A stretch of 64,000 bases of DNA from Bryoerythrophyllum caledonicum (taxonomy: Eukaryota > Streptophyta > Bryopsida > Pottiales > Pottiaceae). The notes under the pieces are model-generated. The model made no database searches, was not told the origin of the DNA, and was given only the letters and a program-made list of their open reading frames with translations. Within the stretch, counting starts at the first letter, position 1. Every line of letters begins with the position of its first letter. Below, piece by piece: positions 42,201 to 54,167 of this stretch. The position numbers were made by a program, and so were the translations under genes. The stretch spans positions 2,570,180 through 2,634,179 of the forward strand of contig OZ020526.1 of assembly GCA_963971425.1 (NCBI GenBank), read 5' to 3'.

Positions 42201-45200
42201 CAGAGAAATCGCGCTGAAAGATGAATCCCTCGATCACCGCACTGATGACGCGGAAGCAGTTGTATATCAGATCGTCTTTCCCATCGCGTGTGGTTGCAAT
42301 TTGTGTGATGAAACTGGGAATGCTTCTCCTGGTGGCCGATCTCCTCACAGCTTCTACATTTACGGAGGGAACCCCTGCCCACTTGAACAGATCCAAACAG
42401 TGCTCCAATTGGGTTGAGTTCTCATGCATGAGAGCTTCCACAATCATCCGGAGCTCCACAGAACGGAAGTAGTTGAGGCATAGAAAATCACTTCGGGCTT
42501 TCGCCATGGCACCTTCCCACGTACGAAGCTCAGACTTCAGAGCGTCGGCAAGGATCTGCAGCTCTGCGAAGCTAGGTACAACCCTCTGGAGCTTGGCGTA
42601 TGAAAAATGGCCGCAGTTGTGAAGCTTCGTCAGTACTGCAACGATTTGCTCCGCTACATCGATGTGGCTGATGAACAAGGCAGCGGACTTGTCAGAGGTG
42701 TCGATAGTTTCTTCGTCAATCCCTGCAGTCAGTGACAGGAAACATTAGACGAGACAAACAGCGAGGCAAATGAAAAGGCGTTCTTAATTCAGGTGAGAAA
42801 TGCGCACCAAAGGCTTCATGAGCAGCAGTCTTGGACTTCTTGAGATTTGCATTTGAGGTGAGGTTCCACCGTGCTCGGCTGCGAAGCTCCAGCAACCCCG
42901 GAAGATTGAAGGACTTCACTGCTTGGGAGCTAGCAGAAGCCTTTGACTTCTCTGATGATTCTGGTTCTGATGATTCTGGTTGTGATGCAGCACACTCGAG
43001 TTCCAAAAAACATCCAGCTTCGCTCAAAGTAAAATGATACTTGCCATTTTCCAAGATGATGGCAATCATATCATTGTCCTTGTGCGTCCGATTCGCCACG
43101 CCCTTGAAATACTGTTGTAGCTTGGCAGCTTCTTTGTTACAGGCCTTCAGCTTTGCGCAGAGGACACTTGAGCTGGACGTTTTAAGCTCCCCCAAGATGG
43201 ACGCTCGCAGGTCCTTGAAGCTCAGTACCACACTCGCACCAAGAATCGGACGAAAGATTCCTGCAAATACATGTTACTTCAAGAGCTGTCAGAATCCACT
43301 ACAAAGAGTGAGCCCACAAAACCTGAGATAGTTCAGAATAGATAGCATTCAATGGAAGCCTTAAAGTCAGTTGAGGACGAACTTTGGAGATCAATCAAGT
43401 CGTTGATAAGGCCTTCCCAGGACTGCGTCGCGTTAGTATCCTCCACGGCATCCAGCAAATGCCGAAGCTCCTCCTGGACAGTCTCCTTGAGAAATATTAT
43501 TAGATCCCCGGCCTTGGCAAGCACCTTCAAGGTGTCCACTTCCGATGTGGAGAATTCGGCCAAAAGCTCTTGTCCACCATTCTGAAGCACTTCCCGGAAG
43601 CGGCGGAGAGTACAGAGTGGTGTGCACTCAGAAATAACATTCCAAATTCGTGGCACAAGGCCATCACAGTCCTGGTCTCTCAGTTCTGGAAAAATAACAC
43701 TTGCCACCAACGGTAGGGTCACATGCATCTCCCTGAGAACATGAACACCCTTCCAAGCTTGCAGGTAGTCCATAAGATTGTTTTCCTTGTCAGACTTGAG
43801 AAGGTCATGACTCTTTGTGGAGCCCCAGCCCAGTTGTTTGCGTGCTAGCTCGAACTCAGTCTCCATAGCATCCCGGGCCACCTCGTGTAACAAGATGCAA
43901 ACTCGTTCCATGACGATCCGGTCGAAGTTGATGTCATTCGCAACAAAGATTCTCATGTCATCCTGGTACTGCTTCACGGCCTGCGGGAATACGACGCCTG
44001 CAACCGTAGAGAGGGACACCTCGTGACCATATACCGCCTCCAGGAGGACATTGAGAAAAATTCTCGAGCGGTGCAAGTCGATGACAAAATCAAGATACTC
44101 ATGTATCGCCTTGTGCACCTCGCCTGGCCAGTGATCTGGAGACGAATGAATCTCGCTGAAAGTAAAAGTCTCCCATTCCGAGGACCGCTTCGCAAACCAA
44201 TCCCTCCACTTCGCACATGCCTCAACCGTGATATGATTCTCGGTCAAAAACTGGAATATGTCGACTACTAGCACCTTGAACCCCTGTAAGCGCTTCTTGT
44301 AGAGTGTGAGCTCTCTGTGAGCTTTCTCCAGCGCAGGGAGGAAAGACGAGTTCCCAAATATCTGAAACACCTTCTCCCAATCTCGCCTGACTGGATCCAA
44401 GCCGATGTACCGCAAGCTCACAAGCCCAGACTTCAATGAACTTCCCAGGGTTTCGAACGCCTTGCGAATGCTCGTGTAGAGCGAATGCGACTTGACGCTC
44501 TGCGGGCACCTCTCAATTTGCATCAGGAGTGTCGCAAACTTGAATTCCACTACTGTTTCAATGGGCCGAAGCTCCAGCTCCTCTTGCAGGTTCTTGCATG
44601 CCTTCATGGTAGTGTCCAGAAGTTTGTCACAGAGCTGCTCCCCTATGCTGAACATGCCCCAAAGAAGAGATCAGCTTCTTCAGCTATAAGAGCTCACACA
44701 ATCGTTTGAGACAAGACTGTTAACATTTACGACAATAATGATAAGATTTGAGGTGAATAAGAGGCGAGTAGCTACTTACGAATTCAGGAATACCAACGTG
44801 CCACGATTGGTTTGTTGACAAACAGCTTGCAATGAATCAACAGCCATCCTCCCCACCTGGTTCCTAGGTGCACCCTTGAACTCAGCCTCCATCATGCCAG
44901 TCGCTGCATTTACGTAATGATACTGCACCAGTCGCGCTTGATTCGGAGTGATCTTCTTCGAGTCTTGAAGAAATGCAGGCAGACTGCGGCATTCATTTAC
45001 AGCCATGGACATAGCCATCTTCGACAAGCGAGACGCGAGAGATGCTACAAGACCTGAATCAAGAAGCTCTTCCAAAGCCGCGAGAAACGAATGAGGAGGA
45101 AGAGAGACTGAAGAAGCAGCTTTGCTTCGGGCAGCACCTTGAATCCAGATCCTCAAAACTTCATCGTACGAGCTCTGTCGATTAGCAAGAGCCACCAGTG

Positions 45201-48199
45201 CAGCTTTGCCCGCGTCATACCTTTTGGCATTCGTGGATGCAGCCAGAGACTGTATGAAGCGCACTTCACACGCCTGCAGCGGAGTGGAGAAGGCGTGAGG
45301 GGACGTGAACAGGTTGAAAATGGTATCTGTCATACTCCTCCCGCGCGACATGAAGGACAGAGGAGCTATCATGACTCCCTGAGGCTGCTCTTCAAGGTCC
45401 AGAATCTCCTGCAGCACCTCCAAAAGATGGGCTCGGAAACTTGCATCCAGAAATGAGTACACGCTGCTGGGATTCAACTCCAGCGCAAGCTCCAAATGTC
45501 GCTGCAGCCTTGCTTTCCGCGCCCCTGATTTCCCATACCGCCCTGTAATTCCAGAGAAGAACTCGTCGAATGCCTTCACCACATGTTGCTGTGTACGATG
45601 GTTTTCCAAAACCAGCCAACCTTTCTTTTCAAAAGTACGAGCTGCTCGGAAAAATTCTGGGACAGTCGGAGCTGCTCTCAAAGCGCTCTCTACTGAGGAG
45701 CTGAAGCGATCATCGCGGCGTAGCGCAAGAATAACATCTTCGTAGTTCCTTCCTACTCCAGAAACCTCATCGCTGCCCATGTCTCCAAACCTGAAGGGAG
45801 CCCATTCGTTTAAAAACTCCAAAGCAGGGTCAAAGTATACCAACAGGTCTAGGTGGTTCACCCAGTCGAATGTAAATGGGGAGACGCAGCTCACAAGGTG
45901 TCCCATTCTTGCCTGCAAAGCGTTGAGCACTTGTTCCTGCTGAAGAAACGATGAATCATTTCTCACGCCATAATGGAAACTTCGCAAAGGTCTTAGCGTA
46001 TCAAGGAACGCGCTCGCAAGATCCTCTTCTTTGATCGCAAGATAATCTGGCAATGTTCGAACTGCGACGAAGATATCCAGAAGCGCTACAGAAACAAGCC
46101 CCTGCTTCGCATGTAGTGCTTGCTCTAGGCGCCTGAATTCGTCTTGCAATTGCGATGCCCACTGGAGAACGAGCTTGAAAGATTCCGAGGTGTCCTTCCG
46201 ACGCGTGAACATCCACTCCAGATGCTCGGGTCGCTTACGAAAATACTCGGAGAACGTGTCGTGTAACGTATCTTTCTTGGTGGACGCTACCAAGGCCCTC
46301 AGCACAGCCAGCCACTCCATCAAACTGTATTGATTTGGACTCTTCACCTCTCCCTCATCGTCACACACATCCACGTGAACTCCGTGATCAGGCAAACGAG
46401 CTCTGCTTCTATTCTCCGTCCAAACTCTCCCAACCCCAACAGCATCAAGCACGCGGTTCGTCACATTGAAGATGGACATGTCCCCAAACGCCGAAGACCC
46501 AGGCTGATCTCTTTCCTCATACATACTCATGTATTCAACCCACACCGGTTTATGAGGCGATGACTTGACTTTCCCCCGACTGTACACGACAGAAAGTTTG
46601 CCATCGATCCCCTTCCCCAGAGAAACTCTCTCCACAGGCCAAACTGCCTGCAAAAATCAAAAGAAAATCAATAGAGGCGTTAGACGCCATCACCTGCAAC
46701 TGTTGACACCGACTCTATGAATTTATTTGATGACTACACCTAATCTTTTCCTGCACAAAAGTTCTCATAAACTCACAATAAATCCACATGTTGATAAATA
46801 AAAACCAAAGGTCATACCTGTCTTTCAGAATCAGGTTCAATCAGAATCTCTTTCACTTCAACCGACTTTTTAGCAATAACATACACTTCCATGGGAATCT
46901 CTTTCGAAATTGCTGAGTTTCTGCGGGGGAAGTGGACCATAGATGCACCGTCGGTCTTCCGAGGGTCAAAAAGGCGGTTACCAGGCATGTTTTTAGGCAT
47001 ACTGAAACCATCTAGAAAGGAATACGGTCCTAAACCTCGAGAGGAAGATGGTCCTGCATCTTGAAAGGAAGACGGTCCTACATCCTCCAAGGAAGATGAT
47101 CCTGCATCTGGAGAGGAAGATGGTCCTAAACCTTGAGAGGAAGATGGTCCTGCATCTTGAAAGGTAGACGGTCCTGCATCTTGAAAGGTAGACGGCCCTA
47201 CATCTTCAGAGGAAGATGATCCAACATCGACCGAGAGAGGAGACCATACACCTTCAGAGGGAGGTCCTACATCCTCGATAGAAAAAGGTTCTACATCATC
47301 AATGGGAGAAGCTTTCGCGTCCTCAATGAGAGGAGGCTCTACACCCTCAATGGGAGAAGGTTTTACGTCCTCTATGGGAGGAGATTCTACACCTTCAAAG
47401 GGAGGAGATTCTACAGCTTCGAAGAAAGGAGGTTCTAAAGCTTCGAAGAAAGGAGGTTCTACAGCTTCGAAGGGAGGAGGTTCTACACCTTCAAAGGGAG
47501 CAACAGGGAAGAACTCCACCGGAGAATCAGAGTTGAGTTTCTTAGGTGAACTACGGGGAGAATTGTCGGTTGAGGTACTTCCATCTGAGCTGTACGACGC
47601 GATGTCGGCATCAGGGAAGCTCCTTGGCGAGTCATAGGACGAAGAACCATCTGAACCATACTGATCGTCTGCACATGGCTGCCGGGAAGGCCCTACAAGC
47701 TCTATGGACATGCCCATACGTGAGCACCTCGGAGAATCATCACCGCTGGACGAACTCTCATCCTCGCTAAACTCCACAACACCCTTCTCACTCGGAGTAT
47801 GGCCAGAATCAGCATGTTCTCCATTGTTCCCTCCTGCCAAGACATCCCCACGATCACAGAGAGAACATTTTTTCGCTATTCTCCTATTGGCAATTGTGCT
47901 ATCGCTTTATAAACATTCTGGATCATGTGATAAAGCTAACATCTACACAATGGAGCCTACACAGGCAGCGTAATGACAGTAGATGGACAGTATTGTTTGA
48001 TAGTTTCTTCTAGCATCGGCAATTTAGAAGGCTATTTCTCAACATGAATATGTTGCTTACCGTTGCCTGACATTTTATCTTGCTGTGACTCCGTTAGGAC
48101 CTGGTGGCTTGTCGAAGGCGCTGATCTGGAGTCAGGATCATCTTCACATGAACTCGGAAAGTGCACCCAGTTACTAGCAGTGTCATTTGCTTTCTCCAT
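30206..48199 (-). CDS. RNF213-like giant AAA+ protein with RZ finger
   Basis: About 4835 residues in 25 exons: 48199-48061, 47833-46818, 46647-44780, 44647-43383 (or 43323), 43260-42808, 42722-41812, 41609-41463, 41297-40059, 39817-39195, 39049-38822, 38518-38410, 38296-38177, 38079-37558, 37351-37206, 37097-36654, 36570-36408, 36254-36144, 36050-35731, 35537-33053, 32899-32647, 32534-31787, 31711-31426, 31293-31129, 31043-30327, 30235-30206. Every junction keeps phase. Dynein-like AAA units: SDLPGMGKT (exon 7); VIMGETGCGKTSLL (exon 8) with VWAFLDEIN (exon 9); VVGKPGSGKT (exon 10) with VVVLDEVGLAE (exon 12). DPPFLNRFEKQ (exon 15) matches the RNF213 LINRLEK stretch. Exon 20 has the RZ finger (IGDCKNPNQRATCPNC, KIGG). 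No RING is visible. Human RNF213 is a cytosolic ubiquitin ligase in antibacterial defence and lipid biology; a ligase role here is inference. Confidence 0.88.
47030..47500 (-). repeat. 24-bp (octapeptide) array in exon 2 of the RNF213-like gene
   Basis: About 20 units of 24 bp. Upstream units encode EPPFFEAV/ESPPFEGV types, downstream units GPSTFQDA/GPSSSQGL types. This gives a disordered acidic/Ser-Pro N-terminal region not known from animal RNF213. Confidence 0.85.
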
Positions 48200-50245
48200 C
48201 TTTTTCTAATTGTGGGCGCACATCTGCAGTGGATAAAAACCAAAAAAATCACAGCGAGAATGCACATATTCACAAAACCGACAAACTAGCCATGACGAGA
48301 TTAACTTAACCGACAAACGACATCATTATACTAGTTAAAGCATCCAATCCCCACCAGAATGCATCAAGCAAGACCGACCAAGCACTTCACATAAACCTAG
48401 ACGGGGAGCGACAATCCTGGAATCGAAGTTACACCATAGAAAGCCGACGACGCGTCGACTTGACCCAAAAAGCAATCCGTGAACTATCCTCATCTGTCGC
48501 AAGACCAAACTCACATAATCGCGACCACAGACACAACGCGAAAGCCACAAATACGCAAACAACGCCGCCCCAGGTGCTCCATACCTTTAATCCACACGCA
48601 GCAACCAAGGTGATGTTCTCTCCCTCCAATCACACCACCGAATTGTGTCAATGTACCTGACTCTAGACCCTAAGATGAAAAAGCACACCATTAGCATTGA
48701 CACAACAATCTAATGGCCACCCCAATTGCCCATCGAGATTAAATAACTTGTGCGGGAGCATCAGGGTAGCGCATCACGCTAGTCGGCCGCAAGGATACCT
48801 TGGTTTGACGTGTTCAATCCCTCGACGCACTTGAATCCCTGCCGGCACTTGAGCAGACTGACTGACTGTCGGCAGACGACTAAAAAGTCAAGTTCAAAAG
48901 CCCTTCACGCGCGATGATCGCACGTTGGTAAACTATGGTAGGACAGTCGGGCGCGATGATCGCACGTTGGTAAACTATGGTAACAACTTCTCAAACGCAT
49001 TCGAGAGGAAAAGCTACCTGCGGAAGGCGTCGTGCTCCTCCGATCCTTCTCGCATCCTCTGAGGTGGGAATTATCCTTCCGGCCTGCTGGGAAACGAGGA
49101 GTTGTGAGGACAAACGAGGAGTTGCATTCTCTTTCAAGTGTCTGCAACAGACAGAGAACTTGTAGATTCTACCGCCCTGCCATGTACTTTCCCTCGAACA
49201 CTCAGATCAGGTTTGCGTCAACACCGGTTAGTACCCCGTTTGAGGATCGCTTGCTTGTGATCTCTCAAATCTCAGCAGTGGAAAACGATGGCCTCGAGAA
49301 CAAGACCTAGGAACACGTTCTGGAATTCTCTAACCTGGTTCTTGTCGCCGGGACGTTTGTTTGACGCTATCATGTTGAGTCTTCCCAGAAAAGAACCGCT
49401 TCGGACGACGCCGAATCCATGCTCTAACTTCATCGCCTCTGGGAAACACATGAGTTGATGATAGCCACACCTGAACCCAAAAATATTACACCACGAATTT
49501 CTTCAGGCAAGAAACAGATACACTCGCACTTTACCGCAGTTTAACTGCACATAGGAGGCACCCTTATCTCTAAACCCTAAACCCTCGCCTAAAACCCACC
49601 ACCACAGCGTCACGCAATGCTAGACAACACCTGATGAGAGGATGAACTAGTGTTGTAGTGGTTTACTTGAACAAGATCCATAATGGTAAGTGCTGGTTAT
49701 GAAATGGTGATCGGAAATCGTGATGGGAACCTCGGTCGTCACAATCTTGCATTCACAAGGCGTCAGCAGTCTGAAAGTGCCTCCAAACGCTGAACTTCAC
49801 TGTTTGCCAAGTAATTCGCCATCGAAAGCCGAATGCGCAAACCAGCAAATGATAGATTAGAACAGTCGGGCGATATGTTTGAAATAATCACAGACAAATC
49901 CTCCTCACACGCATACAGTCATGTGATCAAGCTCGCCCGAAATCACTGACTAGCATTTCAAGGATGAGTAGAAACGAAGAAGCTCTTTGGCAGGTACTTC
50001 GTCACTCTGCAACATGAACAGAACTTCGGACCACCTGCCCGCAAAGATAAAGCCATATCCATAAACTCAGACACCACGATGCCGTACAAATGTAGACATC
50101 CAGTGACCGGAGCCGAGTGGCTAAAATTGCACTAACCCACATCTCATTCTGTGTGCATTTCGAAAGGAAGCCAGCGAATGGTGCCGGTGTGATTTGCGAG
50201 TAACTCGAGGACCGAGGCTTTTCGCCGTACCTTGATCGAATAGAC
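48200..50245. other. Divergent intergenic region of the RNF213-like and dioxygenase genes
   Basis: About 2 kb shared upstream sequence. It contains a 32-bp direct repeat 42 bp apart (48909-48940 and 48951-48982, GCGATGATCGCACGTTGG core) and a telobox AAACCCTAA near 49572. No supported gene; some may be 5' UTR. Confidence 0.5.
49571..49586 (+). promoter_or_regulatory. Telobox AAACCCTAAACCC
   Basis: An interstitial plant telomere-type motif in the divergent promoter. Teloboxes are bound by TRB-type Myb proteins and often mark promoters of growth-related genes. Function here is inferred from the motif alone. Confidence 0.45.
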
Positions 50246-51830
50246 ATGACCATGGACGCAATCAGCACTTACACAGCAGCAGCTGTAAGTTCAATGTCGA
50301 GTCTAAACCCTGAGCGCATGGTCGTCCCCGCTGCGCGTTTCTCAGAGAGGAATCGCGTTGGTTCCAGTGCTGTAGCCATTCGCGCGGGGGATCAGCAGCA
50401 GTCGGATGCCATCTCGCTGCCCGTCGTGGACATGGCGGAGCTCCGATCTGGTAGTTCTGCCAGCCGCGCCCGGGAGACGCAGCGCGTCACCGCAGCTTGC
50501 CGAGACTGGGGTTTCTTTCAGGTTCAGGCTCCATAGCTCCATCTCATCTCTCACATTTCTTGTTGATGAATTTTGCCTTACGAGTGCAAGACTAAGGTGG
50601 AAAACAACTGTCGGTGTGATTAGTTTCTTGCCGGTGTTTGCTAGGTAGTGAACCACGGCGTGCCCATGGCGTTTGTGCACAAGCTGCGCGAGCAATGTCT
50701 GGACGTGTTCGCGCTCCCGCCTGAGCGGAAAGACAGAATCTCCAGGAGGTCTCAATTGCAGCAGCAGATGTGGGGGTACGACTTCCGCCCGCACCACGGC
50801 CCGCTGGAGGTCCTGCAACTCAACGCCTGGGATCCACGCCAACTTCACATCAATGCGCGCGAATTGTTCCCCAGTTGCAGCGGCGCAGATCATTTCCGGT
50901 ACGTCGACGTCATTTCAAGTTCGCGCCATGAACACGCCGCCTTTGTTCGAAATCCAAACAATCTTACAACATGAACTGGTTTAGTACGTGAAGGGTTAGA
51001 TTTTAGCCGTCGACTGCTGCCTGACTTTGCATGCAGAGGTGTGTACGAGGAGGCCGACCGTGTCCTCCGCGGCCTGGCGATGGAGATTCTGGACGTCATG
51101 ATACGGGGTCTGCGGGTGGACGCGAAGCACTTCCAGGCGCACAGAGAGGAATCGCAGGGCGTTCTGCGCGCGAACTACTACCACAAGTCGAACACAGCAG
51201 GCGAAGTGCTGGGGTTGAAACCGCACGTCGACGGAAACCTGCTCACCGTCCTGCATCAACAAGACGTCAGCGGCCTGGAAGTCCTCAAGGACGGAAGCTG
51301 GATCCCCGTCCTCCCGCGACACGACGCCTTCTGCGTCAACGTCGGGGATATCATGCAGGTAAACCCTAAACCCTAAACCTTCACTCACCCTCTCTTTTTA
51401 AGACTCAAAATGGTGAATTATAAATCATTAGTAGACCCTTGTGGTCCCTAAATTCGTCCCTAAATTCGTATATTAGTAACAAACTAATCTACGCTAATAC
51501 ACTACGATACGGAGAGGCAATCAACGTCAAGTTCCGTAACAAATTGGTTTTCTTTTTTGTATGTAGGTGTTGGCAAATGGAGAATATAGGAGTGTCCAAC
51601 ATCGAGCCGTGGTACCAAAGAGGCAAGCTCGCTTGTCTATGGCATACTTCCTTACTCCAGTTAAGGGAATTCCCTTAGTGCCAGCACCAGAGCTAGAGGA
51701 ATTCTCTCCAGTATTATATCGTCCATTTACTTGGGAGGACTTTTTGGAGGCTTCTCAAGGTGTCAACCGCCCGTATCCTAGTGTTCTTCCATTGTTTTTG
51801 GAGCAAAGGAATGCCATCAATGGGAATTGA
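50246..51830 (+). CDS. 2-oxoglutarate/Fe(II)-dependent dioxygenase (plant 2-ODD)
   Basis: Four exons (50246-50521, 50645-50898, 51037-51358, 51567-51830) give about 371 residues, the usual length; ATG 50252 is an alternative start. The N-terminal DIOX_N domain reads LPVVDMAEL, CRDWGFFQVVNHGVP. The catalytic domain has the iron ligands H240-x-D242 (KPHVDGN) and H296 (VQHRAVV), and the 2-oxoglutarate-binding R306-x-S308 (RLSMAYF). Cytosolic enzymes of this DOXC class oxidise hormones, flavonoids and other metabolites; the substrate cannot be read from sequence. Exons 1-3 are GC-rich, while exon 4 and its intron are AT-rich. Intron 3 starts with GTAAACCCTAAACCC, a telomere-like donor context. 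Confidence 0.92.
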
Positions 51831-51955
51831 TCATATTTTGACTTCCAATGAGATGAATTTTAAAACATTATTTTTGTATTGATAGCGTTCCATTCTATAG
51901 TAGTACTTGATCATGTCTTTTGAGAATCAAAGCCATTTGGATGTGATACATTTAA
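51831..51955 (+). other. Probable 3' UTR of the dioxygenase gene
   Basis: AT-rich sequence between the stop codon and the TTAA-flanked element, which lies just 3' of the gene. Confidence 0.4.
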
Positions 51956-52761
51956 CCCCTAAAGAACCAAAGTCCCCTCGGGAGACATTTTGAGTTTGGG
52001 TAAGGTACCACGTTCTCAATTCTAGGCATTATTTTCTGAGATTTTTTATTGAATGGACAACTTTTGATTAGCTTTGCGTAGAGACAAATTTCGTAGAATT
52101 CTAAATTAAGGTTCAAAAGTTACAATTTATTTTCACTTACATATACAAATAGTGCAGCTATTTAGTGTGACATATCACAAATATTGTCACTAACCTTTAA
52201 TAACTTCTAAATTCAATAGAAATTCGAGTTTTTGTCCATTTAAGAGAAAGAAAATGTCTTCTTGGAAAAGAAATTGAGATCTTTGCATCTACCGCACGGA
52301 TTCAGTCATTTCAAAAATTTGAGAAGAATATAATAAATCCAAATATAAAGTGTATTGTTGAATCTCAGCACATAGATGCGTTGGAGGATTTTTTAGGACA
52401 TCTTCTACACCTCTTCTACTTCTAAAATTTGGTGCACACATGCCTATCACGATCCTTTTCAAGTTAACATAATAAATTTACGGCCCGTAGTGCAAAAAGT
52501 TGCCATAGAAGGTGGTCGAAGTTTGTTGAAGGTGTTTAGTATGACTTCAAAAAGAGATTATGCCTCACTTCAAAGGCCGATATCTTTCAATCTGTGCGGT
52601 CAAACTTACCAAAAGTTTCACCACACACTATCATACAACTCTAGTACAAGATCCTACGGTTAAATTTTCAGAAAAACATTTTGTATCATTTCGTGTTGAA
52701 TGCGCTGAAAATGGCAGTTTTGAAGTGATTTTGAGGGGAAAATGTCTTGGTCGTTTAGGGG
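51956..52761 (+). mobile_element. TTAA-flanked piggyBac-like non-autonomous element, copy 4
   Basis: 806 bp, starting CCCCTAAAGAACC and ending TTTAGGGG, with perfect TTAA on both sides (51952-51955, 52762-52765). The termini are inverted repeats (CCCCTAAA plus a GACCAAG-like run). The interior shares CTTTCAATCTGTGCGGTCAAA-like and GATCCTACGGT blocks with copies 1-3. It has the best-preserved ends of the four. Confidence 0.75.
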
Positions 52762-52765
52762 TTAA

Positions 52766-54167
52766 TTGGTGAGCTACTGGAAGTTTTTGTGTGAAATTTT
52801 ACTTGAAAGGTTAAAATTCATTTCATAGGTGGAATTCAAGATTAAAGGTGGCTACAGATATTTCTACACTCACTGTGAAGAAAATGAACCTTTAAACATC
52901 TACAAAGGCAACAACTTTGCACATACATTAAAACATTAATCCCTAAAGTCCTTGTGGATCTTTGATAATCAATCATCTCAAAATGCAATTTAGGTTCATC
53001 ATGAGTAAGCATATACACTTGGTAAAAAAACAAATACGATGAAAATGACATCTTCAAATTTACTGTTCAAAATATAAATGTGTGTATACATCGGAAAGTG
53101 AGAGCCCACTATTTTGCCATCCATGATTTTCTCCTTGTAGGAAAGCCTTGCGTTGAATTATCAACGACAAATTGAAAATATACGTCCTCCGAAGGGCTCT
53201 ATGTTCACCCACATACATTTCCACCAAATACATTATGAAACACATCATGGAACATTTTAAAATTACAAACCGGCTATAGGAATAGGTTATAAAAAAATCC
53301 TCATACATCAAGGTTTCGGGATGTGGACAACTCAAACCAGACAAGCAAAACCTTTGTGAAAAATCACCAAAAGATAGAGGAAAGAGAAGGTGAAAACTTA
53401 AAGAAAAGTAGACCTCTAGATATTTTCCTACAAGGTAGCATCGCTGATCCCCTAGATCTTCAAAAGCCCTTCATAGAATCTACAAATACCCCCAGTAATT
53501 ATCAGGAATATTTTGTCTTCGTTCAACACTAATCACCAGCCCTTATTTTTTTCGTTTTAGTGGGATAGCCATAGTGGCTACAATGGTCAGGGAGCTGTAG
53601 CACTTTTGGCTTTCGTCTGAAACCATATGATACCAAATTTTCTCCACAAATATCCATTTTGGAGAATTCATCTCCATAAACATAGAATTGTACATCCTTT
53701 TTGATGATAAGATGGTGTCCCAATTGTTCATGAGTGGCAATATGGGGATATAGCATTGGCCACCAATGAGATTTCGCAACATGATATCATAAATTTTCCA
53801 CTTTTTTTCGGGAATATTTTTTTCCTGGAAAAAAATTCGCAATTTGGCTCCAGATCGACAAAAAAAAAAAAGGGCTGCTGAACACATTTGCCGCAAAGCC
53901 TGTTTCGAACACCTAAGGGATCGGCGCACAGGGAACCACTGGGAACACCAAAAGGAACATCGCGCACGCACGGGGAACCCCAGCATCCACCCCATTAGGG
54001 TTAGGGTTTAAGCCTCAAAACCCCCGGCGAAGCGTGGCGGGAGAGTGTTTTGGCCAAGAAGCTTATTGAAATTCTCCCAGAGTTTTCACGTCCCAGGGCC
54101 TTACAGTTCTCGCAGTGATCCCTTCCGCCAGTTCTAGGGAGCCGATCGAGGTTTTGTTCTAGTTGCG
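52766..54167. other. Intergenic DNA and promoter of the glycine-rich RNA-binding protein
   Basis: AT-rich, with only random frames. Near the gene, TAGGGTTAGGGTTT (53996-54009) is a reverse telobox pair typical of promoters of translation and RNA-related genes. Confidence 0.5.

Noticed and set aside
43333-43335. Selenocysteine or programmed readthrough of TGA in the RNF213-like gene
   Set aside because: Land plants lack selenoprotein machinery, and an alternative in-phase donor removes the stop.
51359-51380. Interstitial telomere array or chromosome end
   Set aside because: Only about three units, inside an intron; no extended telomeric repeat.
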